Shown piece by piece: positions 56,201-62,779 of a DNA stretch of 64,000 bases; the first letter of the stretch is position 1; each line of letters starts with the position of its first letter. A program made the position numbers and the translations under genes. Origin of the DNA: Macrostomum hystrix. Taxonomy: Eukaryota; Platyhelminthes; Macrostomidae. Below the pieces are notes generated by a model. The model worked only from the letters and a program-made list of their open reading frames with translations, was not told the origin of the DNA and searched no databases. The stretch spans positions 8,030,001 through 8,094,000 of the forward strand of contig CATNEN010000007.1 in assembly GCA_950097015.1 (NCBI GenBank). Direction: 5' to 3'.

Positions 56201-59200
56201 CCTCGAAACCCCACTCCTTCACCTCACTCCTACACCCACACCACTTCCCCACCTACCTCACACCCCCACCCACCTCACTCCTACACCGACCTCACTCCTT
56301 CTCCCACCTCACTTATCCACCCACCTCTCTACTCCACCCACCTCACTCCTTCACCCACCTCACTTATCCACTCACCTCACTCCTTCACAAACCTCACTCC
56401 TTCACCCACCTCACTCCCCACCCACCTCACTCCTACACCGACCTCACTCCCTCACCCACCTCACTTATCCACTCACCTCACTCCTTCACCCTCCTCACTT
56501 ATTCACCCACCTCACTCCTTCACAAACCTCACTCCTTCACCCACCTCACTCCCCATCCACCTCACTCCTACACCGACCTCACTCCCTCACCCACCTCACT
56601 TATCCACTCACCTCACTCCTTCACCCTCCTCACTTATTCACCCACCTCACTCCTTCACAAACCTCACTCCTTCACCCACCTCACTCCCCCTTACCCACCT
56701 CACTCCTACACCGACCTCACTCCCTCACCCACCTCACTTATCCACCCACCTCACTCCTTCACACACCTCTCTCCTCCACCCACCTCACTCCTTCACCCAC
56801 CTCACTCCTTCACCCACCTCACTCCTTCACCCACTTACTCCTACATCCACCTCTCTACTCCACCTAACTCACTCCTCCCCAACCTCAATCCTTGCTCAGC
56901 CCTGCACAACGTCTTCCTACCGCTGCTCAGCAGTGAAGAGATCATCTTGCCGTCCAAGTCATAGTCCTCCTCCATGTCAAAGATCTCAATGAGGCCAGTA
57001 TAATTCTTTACGAGTTTGAGCAGCATATCGATCTCCCTCTGATAGTCAAAGTAGTCGTGCGCCATGAAGAATTCCTGACAGACGACCGAAATTCTGTTGT
57101 GGGAATGATTTAAAGCATCGTTAATTAAGGCATTTCATTTACCTGCGTTAATAATGAGACTCACTTTTCCACAAAGCGCTCCTCCTTCTCTTCCTCTGTC
57201 TCGGTCTCCTTCTTGTCCATCATCTGGGACGTTGGCTCTCTGTAGTAAATGTCGATGGCGTTGGCAAGGACGTCGGCTGCTCCGGCGCTGCCCTGCAAGC
57301 GGGGTGACGGCGGTACGAATTGGGAAGCATTGTGTGACATTTGTGAAAATCTGTTCCAATCAAGCATTGTTGAGCTGCAGCTAAAATGTACTTTAACAGT
57401 TTTCTGTGGGCTCTCCATGTTTAACTTCATATTTGCCCTGCGTGTGCTGTGAAGATGCGCCGCAGACGTCACGCACCGAGGCAGATTTGCAGTTCAAGAT
57501 TAGAGTGCATCCCATTTGAGAAAGTTGGCCATTGAAATGGTTTCAGTACATGCGTTTTATCGTTTATCCCTAAATTGAGCTCAAAATTTGATAAAAATGG
57601 GATAATTGTGTAGTCCCAACGAATCAAAATCAATAAGCTCAAGCGGCTAACGCGTCTGCCTCTCGCACCAAGGTCCCTAAGTTCGATTCCGTGGCGAGAC
57701 CACATTCATTTAGGGTGCAGCCGCGATGAGAAGGCTTGGGGGCTTGTCGTGCAATTTACGCCCTTGTGGACCAACCTCCAAGGCACCATGACAGTGTACA
57801 CTGCCTGACGATGAGACAGTCAGGGCAGATGTACACACCTGTGTGAGCGTATGACTGCATACGGTATCTGTGTGAGTGTGTGCTCAGGAGTCAGCGGAAT
57901 GGGCAGAATTGCTTCCTCGCACTGTCACCAAATGATGTGCTATTGCCCGCAGCCCTCCTGCAATTATTTATTATTATTATTACCTTAATACTCGGCTCTT
58001 TTATCCCAAAAATTTCCTGTTCCCATTTAACGAAAATCCCAATAGCCATCCCCATGACATCCTGATCCCCAGGATCCCACTCCTGCGGTCTCACCTTGAC
58101 AGCCACAATGGGACACTTGTTGATGCTGAGCGCGTGGAACACCTGCTCCAGGCTGAACCGGTCGCCGCCAATCAGCAGGCCGCACATCGGCACCTTCGCC
58201 TCGCTGTCGTCGTCGTCCCTCCAGCTGCTGGCCGCCCTCTCCAGCGCGCTGCGGAACTGCTGCTCGCGGCCCTTCTTCAGAGCTGCGCCAGTCTCCACCA
58301 GGAAGAAGTGCGTGTGGTTCGGGTCCAGCGACATCTCCTCTTCGTCCGACTGCCGCAGCGGTCGCGTCAGCAGCGACGGCAGGCCGTCAGGGTCATCGGT
58401 CTCCTGGTCTTCGGGCGCCTGCTCGCTGAGATCTGTTTCCTCTGACTGGTAGGTCACCGGCGCGTGGCTCTGCAGTCAGTCAGAGGGGCGTCAAGTTAGC
58501 TTGCTTCCGCCCTCTACTATCATCCGCCCTCTACTATCATCCGCCCTCTACTAGCATCCGCCCTCTACTATCATCCGCCCTCTACTATCATCCGCCCTCT
58601 ACTATCATCCGCCCTCTACTATCATACGCCCTCTACTATCATCCGCCCTCTACTATCATCCGCCCTCTACTATCATCCGCCCTCTACTATCATCCGCCCT
58701 CTACTATCATCCGCCCTCTACTATCATCCGCTCAAGCCAGCCTTCTTTTTCACCTCTCCTCCGGCTCGCTCAAGGACGCGTCGCTTAGCAACGCAGCCCC
58801 AGCTAGCTACGCCGATAGCGATCATGTGATTGGCTCCGTAGGCGTCAGTGTAGTCTCTGACCGCTTCGCCAGTCAGCTTCATGATGCCCACGTTGAATCC
58901 GCTTGTGATGATCCAACAGCCTGCGGTGTTTGTGGAATTCGGTTTTTAGGATTCTCAACTCGTTCTGCTTTTCTTGTCGTTTACGGTTGATCATGGGATT
59001 TGGGATCATGGGATTTGGGATCATGGGATTTGGGATCATGGGATTTGGGATCATGGGATTTGGGATCATGGGATTTGGGATCATGGGATTTGGGATCATG
59101 GGATTTGGGATCATGGATTTGGGGTCATGGATTTGGGATCGTGGGATTTGGGATCATGGGATTTGGGATCATGGGATTTGGGATCATGGGATTTGGGATC

Positions 59201-62200
59201 ATGGGATTTGGGATCATGGGATTTGGGATCATGGATTTGGGGTCATGGATTTGGGATCGTGGGATTTGGGGTCATGGGATTTGGGATCAAAAACATCGTC
59301 GAATTTGGTTACCTTGAAACTCAGAAAACTGCATAAAAGTATGAGTATTGTATATTGAAAAGAGTGTAGGGTAAGGACTTTAGTAAAAAATTATATGCTC
59401 GTATTAAAAAACCACACAAGGACAAGTGGATAAAGGTTTATAAGGAAGGTTTAAAACTTTCCGAAATTTTAAAGAAATCTTCCGATTCGAAAGGATTTAA
59501 CTAAACTATAGAAACTTTTAAAATTTGAATTCGCGCCAAATCCGGTGTTATATCACGCAAACAGCGCTATTAAAAACATTGCGGTGCAAGTACTGGTTAA
59601 ATCTGCCGACCAATTGCTCGGTAAAAATGTGGGAGTTTTTGGGAAAATTCTCCCACGACTGACGTACCGCCTTGCGATTGGCTTCGGTCTCGACCTGATG
59701 GTGTGACGCGATGGTTGATGACAATAATATTTTTGTGACGGACATAGTCACGCGAAGCGGCACCGCCAAATGGAGATTACAATATTTCCATTTTACGGGA
59801 TTTTAGGGAAGTCCCGAATTTTAGGGACTTCCAAGACAAGACTTTCTCACCCGCGCTCTCCGCCGCCTTCCACAGGCCCTTCTTGAATATCATCCTCAGC
59901 TGCCGCTTCTTCTCAAAGTCGCCGCCAAAGATGTTGATGACGAGAGTTGGCCTGGCCAGGTCCCACTTCTTTGTGAAGATTTGCCGCTGCACCACACTCT
60001 CTGACAGGCTGTTGTCCACCCTCACGAACTGAAGGCGGTGGGGTCATTGTGGGATGACTTCTTTTTGGTAAAAAATTCACATATGCCTGAAAGGCTCTGT
60101 GACAGCCCTCCCCAGATCCTCACCTGTTACACCCATCCCATGATCCTCACCTGTTACACCCATCCCGCGATCCTCACCTGTTACACCCATCCCGCGATCC
60201 TCACTTGTTACACCCATCCCCTGATCATCACTTGTTACACCTATCCCCATATCCTCACCTGTTACAGGCATCACTAGATCATCACCTGTTACAGGCATCA
60301 CCAGATCATCACCTGTTACAGGCATCCCCAGATACTCACCTGTTACACCCATCCCGCGATCCTTACCTGTTACACCCATCCCAATGATCCTCACCTGTTA
60401 CACCCATCCTAATGATCCTCACCTGTTACACCCATCCCATGATCCTTACCTGTTACACCCATCCCAATGATCCTCACCTGTTACACCCATCCCCAGATCC
60501 TCATTTACACCCATCCCCAGATCCTTACCTGTTACACCCATCCCATGATCCTTACCTGTTACACCCATCCCCAGATCCTCACCTGTTACACCCATCCCCA
60601 GATCCTTACCTGTTACACCCATCCCAATGATCCTCACCTGTTACACCCATCCCCAGATCCTCATTTACACCCATCCCCAGATCCTCACCTGTTACACCCA
60701 TCCCATGATCCTCACCTGTTACACCCATCCCGCGATCCTCACCTGTTACACCCATCCCGCGATCCTCACCTGTTACACCCATCCCGCGATCCTCACCTGT
60801 TACACCCATCCCGCGATCCTCACCTGTTACTCCCATCCCAATGATCCTCACCTGTTACACCCATCCCAATGATCCTCACCTGTTACACCCATCCCATGAT
60901 CCTCACCTGTTACACCCATCCCCAGATCCTCACCTGTTACACCCATCCCCAGATCCTCACCTGTTACACCCATCCCCAGATCCCCACCTGATACCCACCA
61001 CTTTCAAATCCCAATTTTCCTCATTAGTCCAAGATCCCAAAGCCACAAAAGCCGTCCTCCAGGTCCCCGCGCACCTTGGCCTGCTGCTTGAGTCCGGAGA
61101 ACTCAATCTCGCCGAAGACGTTGCCGCCCAGGCCGGTCATCGCCAGCTGCTGGCTGCCCTCGCGGGCCGAGCTGCGCCGCCTGAGATCCTCTCCGTCGCC
61201 TGGCCGGAGCTCCTGCATGTTGACGCTCCGCTGCCCGCTGCTGCCGAATCGATCGGGCCTTAGCGAGATGGCGGGGTTTGCAAATTTTGCGCCTGACTGA
61301 CTGTCAGGCAAATAAATCGATAAATTAAAATACATTGATTGCACATCCTCTTTCGATTCCATTGCGCCCATCGCTATTTTTAGATATTTTTACTCTTTCG
61401 ATTCTGTCTAAATATCCTGCTTCGATTCTGTCTACATCTCCTGATGCGATTCTTTTAGGAGAAGCTTCGTCTTTTGCTTCGATTCTAGCTACGTCTTTTG
61501 CTTCGACTCTAGCTACTTCTTTTGCTTGGATTCCAGCTACGCCTTTTGCTTCGATTCTAGCTACGTCTTTTGCTTGGATTCCAGCTACGTCTTTTGCTTG
61601 GATTCCAGCTACGTCTTTTGCTTGGATTCCAGCTACGTCTTTTGCTTCGATTCTAGCTACGTCTTTTGCTTCAACTCTAGCTACGTCTTTTGCTTCGATT
61701 CTAGCTACGTCCTTTGCTTGGATTCCAGCTACGTCTTTTGCTTCGATTCTAGCTACGTCTTTTGCTTGGATTCCAGCTACGTCTTTTGCTTCGATTCTAG
61801 CTACGTCTTTTGCTTCGACTCTAGCTACGTCTTTTGCTTCGATTCTAGCTACGTCTTTTGCTTCGACTCTAGCTACGTCTTTTGCTTCGATTCTAGCTAC
61901 GTCTTTTGCTTCGATTCTAGCTACGTCTTTTGCTTCGATTCTAGCTACGTCTTTTGCTTCGATTCTAGCTACGTCTTTTGCTTCGATTCTAGCTACGTCT
62001 TTTGCTTCGATTCTAGCTACGTCTTTTGCTTCGATTCTAGCTACGTCTTTTGCTTCGATTCTAGCTACGTCTTTTGCTTCGATTCTAGCTACGTCTTTTG
62101 CTTCGATTCTAGCTACGTCTTTTGCTTCGATTCTAGCTACGTCTTTTGCTTCGATTCTAGCTACGTCTTTTGCTTCGATTCTAGCTACGTCTTTTGCTTC

Positions 62201-62545
62201 GATTCTGTCTAAATATCCTGCTTCGATTCTGTCTAAATATCCTGCTTCGATTCCAGTGCAGCTGCTGGTCCTCGCGCTGGTGGCGGCCTACCGGCAAGAA
62301 AAGGCGCGCACTGGGCTATAAATCGTGGAGCGCCTGCTGGCTGATGCGGGCGCCCCTGCTGTGCGCTTCAGCATTTTCGTCCACTAGTATTGTTTTTTCT
62401 GTTGCGTTGTTCTATTTTTTGACTCATTTTAACCTGTCTAAATTTCAATCGTGACTTAGTTTATACATTTCGAAATTGTTGCTCACTTCTACTGGAGTCC
62501 ACAAGTCCGGATAGAGTGAGTCCTCCTGTCTGCTCTGGGACGGCG
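34143..62545 (-). CDS. TRPM2: TRPM2-type melastatin cation channel with C-terminal NUDT9-homology domain, 5'-incomplete
   Basis: Exons in transcript order: tentative 62545-62487 and 62358-62292; then 61292-61075, 60028-59851, 58920-58754, 58469-58095, 57292-57165, 57093-56921, 56070-55955, 55873-55724, 49147-49097, 49017-48855, 48702-48625, 47861-47712, 45200-45091, 44744-44419, 44325-44128, 42385-42292, 41681-41553, 39316-38788, 38022-36830, 36726-36641, 36083-35792, 35255-35106, 35018-34905, 34268-34143. Every junction has GT-AG and matching phase, giving about 1,805 residues. Domains in order: melastatin homology region, S1-S6, TRP box WNYQRYNMIKEY, coiled coil, NUDT9-homology domain. Such channels are Ca2+-permeable and opened by ADP-ribose and Ca2+. 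Human TRPM2 is 1,503 residues; the excess lies in linkers. The start codon lies beyond the window. Nearly all long introns hold private minisatellites. Confidence 0.93.
34308..34738 (-). repeat. 16-bp and 24-bp minisatellite in the last TRPM intron
   Basis: TCTATGGGATCTGAGG repeats change at about 34550 into the longer unit TCTATCCAGGTGTGATGGGA plus TCTGAGG. The longer unit looks like the short one with an 8-bp insertion. Confidence 0.94.
35396..35782 (-). repeat. 21-bp minisatellite, about 18 copies, in a NUDT9H intron
   Basis: Near-perfect AGCAGGGAATGGCAGGCTGAT units. The array starts about 10 bp inside the donor of exon 36083-35792. On the gene strand each unit ends in CTATCAG, an acceptor-like motif. 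Confidence 0.96.
36155..36245 (+). mobile_element. SINE family 2, 3' fragment
   Basis: Shares CCCCAGTCCA-GGACTGA, CAGCTG and CGCGCAATAGCT-GGCTGTG with the full copy at 46402-46722, in the opposite orientation. Confidence 0.55.
36270..36540 (-). mobile_element. SINE family 1 copy
   Basis: The head on the minus strand reads ATGTGGCAAAGTGGTTTAAA, like a degraded tRNA A-box region. The body shares CTGACTCCTGAGCACACA, AGATACCGTACACAGG and CAGTGTACACT with the copies at 43171 and 57631. It lies in a TRPM intron. Confidence 0.72.
36830..38022 (-). CDS. TRPM2: TRPM S6, TRP helix and coiled-coil exon
   Basis: A 1,193-nt exon. It encodes S6 (LLTNILMFNLLIAMFSSTYD), the TRP box (WNYQRYNMIKEYLERSPLAP), a helical region with MELEKKFKTVDTQLSKLGSD leading into a heptad-like coiled coil, an Arg/Ser-rich linker, and the start of the NUDT9-homology region (FERYPGMRMNVPADKANWE). 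The opening codon is split with the previous exon. Confidence 0.94.
38100..38785 (-). repeat. GGACA pentamer array passing into a GGACACA heptamer array
   Basis: About 38100-38512 is GGACA/GGGCA. After a short irregular bridge, 38620-38783 is GGACACA. The array runs to within 3 bp of the donor of exon 39316-38788 and to 65 bp from the next acceptor, so it makes up almost the whole intron. Confidence 0.96.
38788..42385 (-). CDS. TRPM2: TRPM transmembrane exons S1-S5 and pore
   Basis: Exon 42385-42292 ends in FYQAPVIRFVYNT at the start of S1. Exon 41681-41553 (43 codons) completes S1 and S2 (FLFLFSYLLLFEFEL, VVVWIISLLLEEVKQ). Exon 39316-38788 covers the WNKLD motif, S3, S4 (IRLMYIFSFHIALGPKLIMI), S5 (LGYGVAAQAI) and the pore loop FQMFGEMALD. 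The filter FGE resembles TRPM1/3/6/7-type pores more than human TRPM2 (FGQ). Two NxT sequons precede the pore helix. Confidence 0.94.
39355..39715 (-). repeat. CTCTCCACCTCTCTT pyrimidine array
   Basis: Irregular CCACCTCTCT-based units; the gene strand is pure purine GAGAGGTGGAGAGA. It follows the acceptor side of exon 39316-38788. Confidence 0.93.
40718..41498 (-). repeat. 32-bp minisatellite, about 24 copies, in the same TRPM intron
   Basis: The unit contains CTCGGCTGTTTCCCAGCC followed by TGATCCTTAGATTC. Variant pairs (CCGATCCTTCGATTT against CTGATTCTTAGATTC) alternate. The 1 kb between this and the pyrimidine array (39.72-40.72 kb) shows nothing recognisable. Confidence 0.95.
41740..42198 (-). 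repeat. 18-bp minisatellite, about 25 copies
   Basis: ATGGGATCTCAGAATGTG and relatives. It fills the short intron between exons 42385-42292 and 41681-41553, in the middle of S1. Confidence 0.95.
42663..42767 (-). CDS. Candidate phase-symmetric cassette exon of TRPM
   Basis: A 105-nt block between GATTTTAG and GTTAGC on the gene strand. Placed between exons 44325-44128 and 42385-42292 it would keep frame, adding a Ser-rich then acidic stretch (SSSSKQLRRPGSAEG, MDEDQYDEDEPTN). It stands out as GC-rich in AT-rich intron. The same linker is acidic and variable in TRPM3. The donor is weak. Confidence 0.35.
42903..43115 (+). mobile_element. SINE family 2, diverged copy
   Basis: A tRNA-like head has an anticodon-stem-like GGAG-CTTTTAA-CTCC and a B-box-like AGTTCGAATCT. 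It is followed by CAGCTGGGTGGGAAACTTGG and CCCCAGTCCA-GACTGAA, the same order as the copy at 46402-46722. Confidence 0.6.
43171..43440 (-). mobile_element. SINE family 1 copy
   Basis: The minus strand begins with a tRNA-like CGCAGAGCAGTCTAACGCGT. It shares AATGTGGCCTCG, CATCTGCCCTGACT and GGGCTGTGAGCACTGGCAC with other copies. A second copy of its head lies at 44013-44095. Confidence 0.72.
43498..44012 (-). repeat. 19-20-bp minisatellite with GTGAGGTGGG core
   Basis: Plus-strand units of GAGTGAGGTGGGTTGTATCG alternate with GAGTGAGGTGGGCGTATTG. Here the GTGAGG core is antisense to the host gene. It is bounded on both sides by copies of the SINE 1 head. Confidence 0.95.
44013..44095 (-). mobile_element. 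Duplicated SINE family 1 head
   Basis: TAATCCAGTTCAGAGACTT, GAGGCAAACGCGTTAGACCG and CTCTGCCAC repeat the segment at 43376-43449, including the flanking CGATAATT. Confidence 0.7.
44128..49147 (-). CDS. TRPM2: TRPM pre-S1 exons
   Basis: Exon 49147-49097 (17 codons, KVAIFHRLWEQHR) is followed by 49017-48855 (LKDVGKVIKILMGDFYQPLY). Two low-complexity linker exons follow, 48702-48625 and 47861-47712, then 45200-45091 (ELLIWSLLVGKLQMAELFW). Exon 44744-44419 holds GVLDQCYREDERRAQLLINR and FMAHPCCQDFLTSTWMGQL, very close to other TRPMs. Exon 44325-44128 holds RIAFGIVFGLLCPPLVP and a glutamine run of about 14 residues in the linker before S1. Confidence 0.92.
44790..45080 (-). repeat. Compound 17-20-bp minisatellite
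   Basis: GGGTGTATCGGAGTGAGCTG and GGGTACAATAGAGTGGGTGG alternate, as a dimeric unit of about 36 bp. It fills the intron between exons 45200-45091 and 44744-44419. Confidence 0.93.
45867..45913 (-). repeat. GATTTA hexamer run, about 7 copies
   Basis: TTAGATTTAGATTTAGATTT in a TRPM intron. The rest of 45.2-46.1 kb holds no recognisable feature. Confidence 0.9.
46129..46296 (-). CDS. Candidate phase-symmetric cassette exon of TRPM
   Basis: A 168-nt, GC-rich block after CATTAG and before GTTTGG on the gene strand. It is open in the frame that fits between exons 47861-47712 and 45200-45091. It would add SFVPPRVRESPRLRRRSSL and a Leu/Ala/Glu-rich part. The donor is weak, and 24 bp around it recur at 46724-46747. 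It could be an alternative exon or an inserted fragment. Confidence 0.3.
46402..46722 (-). mobile_element. SINE family 2, nearly full copy with tRNA head and TAA tail
   Basis: On the minus strand: head GTAGCCTAGTGGTTAGGGCG (A box), then GGGGGTTCGATTCCC (B box), body with TTCACCCAGCTGTTAAATGG and CCCCAGTCCATGGACTGAA, and a tail of (TTA)n at 46405-46432. This is the architecture of tRNA-derived SINEs. No short target-site duplication was found directly at its ends. Confidence 0.82.
46795..47590 (-). repeat. 20-bp minisatellite with a perfectly uniform core
   Basis: Units of ACTCAGAACACAAGAGGCGT. From about 46860 to 47240 they appear identical. Beyond that, diverged units follow and a block of about 139 bp (starting near 47240) is repeated at 47379. 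Confidence 0.96.
47945..48245 (-). repeat. Degenerate minisatellite of about 35-40 bp
   Basis: Units of CACCCACCTCACTCCCTACC and CTTACCAGCTCTCATTTGTG. On the gene strand this reads CTGGTAAGGGTAGGGAGTGAGGTGGGTG, with donor-like GTAAGG. The remaining 48.25-48.62 kb is featureless. Confidence 0.9.
49246..55665 (-). repeat. 51-bp minisatellite, about 126 copies, with 1,887-bp higher-order repeat
   Basis: The unit contains CCAGTTCTAGCCAGTGTACA and TTCCTCTCATCCCTCACCAT followed by TTAACCAAC. The rare variant GTATATTCCTCTCCTCCCTC lies at 50897, 52784 and 54671, exactly 1,887 bp (37 units) apart each time. It occupies the TRPM intron between exons 55873-55724 and 49147-49097. One plus-strand frame is open throughout (about 2,150 codons, PPVLASVHSSHPSPFNQ repeated), while the other two plus frames stop in every unit. 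Confidence 0.97.
55724..57093 (-). CDS. TRPM2: TRPM MHR3/4 exons
   Basis: Exon 57093-56921 reads KISVVCQEFFMAHDYFDY and then LIEIFDMEEDYDLDGKMI. Exon 56070-55955 reads QLKICLTLNRADIARDKIF, the family's QLxLALAWNRVDIAxxxIF. Exon 55873-55724 reads LNDFMYQALMDDRHDFVKLL and then FLTVYTLEKLY. These ankyrin-like helices are cytosolic. The next intron is the 6.4-kb array. Confidence 0.92.
56205..56885 (-). repeat. CACCTCACTCCTTCAC minisatellite
   Basis: Units of about 16 bp with a longer segment of about 125 bp (ACAAACCTCACTCCTTCACC and neighbours) repeated at about 56,385, 56,520 and 56,655. The gene strand reads GTGAAGGAGTGAGGTGGGTG. Confidence 0.94.
57165..62545 (-). CDS. TRPM2: TRPM N-terminal melastatin homology exons
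   Basis: Exon 61292-61075 ends with FGEIEFSGLKQQAK, matching the GDIxFxG...AK entry of the MHR. Exon 60028-59851 opens with FVRVDNSLSESV and includes LVINIFGGD. Exon 58920-58754 encodes CWIITSGFNVGIMKLTGEAV and IAIGVASWG, close to the family's AWIxTGGxxTGVMxxVGEAV. Exon 58469-58095 carries LDPNHTHFFLVETG and GGDRFSLEQVFHA. Exon 57292-57165 starts with GSAGAADVLANAI, the GSGRAAD element. The two tentative 5' exons (62545-62487, reading SLYPDLWTPVE; 62358-62292) are supported only by splice signals and phase. Confidence 0.88.
57631..57983 (+). mobile_element. SINE family 1, fullest copy with tRNA head and ATT tail
   Basis: The head has AAGCTCAAGCGGCTAACGCG (A box region) and CTAAGTTCGATTCCGTGG (B box). 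The body has GACAGTGTACACTGCCTGAC and GTGTGCTCAGGAGTCAGCGG. The end is TTATTTATTATTATTATTA at about 57964-57982. It is antisense in a TRPM intron. Confidence 0.82.
58498..58735 (-). repeat. 17-bp minisatellite, about 14 copies
   Basis: CCGCCCTCTACTATCAT units, almost uniform, lying 19 bp from the donor of exon 58920-58754 and filling the intron to the next exon at 58469. Confidence 0.95.
58985..59292 (-). repeat. 15-bp minisatellite, about 20 copies
   Basis: GGGATCATGGGATTT units, with an internal duplicated block (ATGGATTTGGGGTCATGGAT) at about 59113 and 59231, 118 bp apart. The flank 59.3-59.85 kb has no recognisable feature. Confidence 0.95.
60105..61000 (-). repeat. 27-bp minisatellite, about 33 copies, each with a consensus donor on the gene strand
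   Basis: Plus-strand units read GATCCTCACCTGTTACACCC plus ATCCCGC. On the gene strand every unit contains AACAGGTGAGGATC, a near-ideal 5' splice site. A block of about 180 bp is repeated (about 60,465 and 60,645). Confidence 0.96.
61440..62260 (-). repeat. 24-bp minisatellite, about 33 copies
   Basis: CTACGTCTTTTGCTTCGATTCTAG plus flanking variants (GGATTCCAG, GACTCTAG, AACTCTAG). Several plus frames and one gene-strand frame (RIEAKDVA repeated, without ATG) stay open, as the unit is a multiple of three. Confidence 0.96.
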
Positions 62546-62779
62546 CTGTGGGACGCAGAATAATTTAAATTTTCTTGTCGTGCCGAAATTCCTTCTTGGC
62601 CGTATGTGAGCCATTAGCATATTTTGTACAACTAAAAACGAAGACACAAGGTGAGACACACTTGTGCGTGTTTGAGAACCTTTATTGGCTATTGCTCAGA
62701 CATGACGCTCTTCACCTTTTTTGGCATTTCTTGAGTCCTGCCTTTACTGCGCGCCCGCTCAACTGCACCGAATCTTCTC

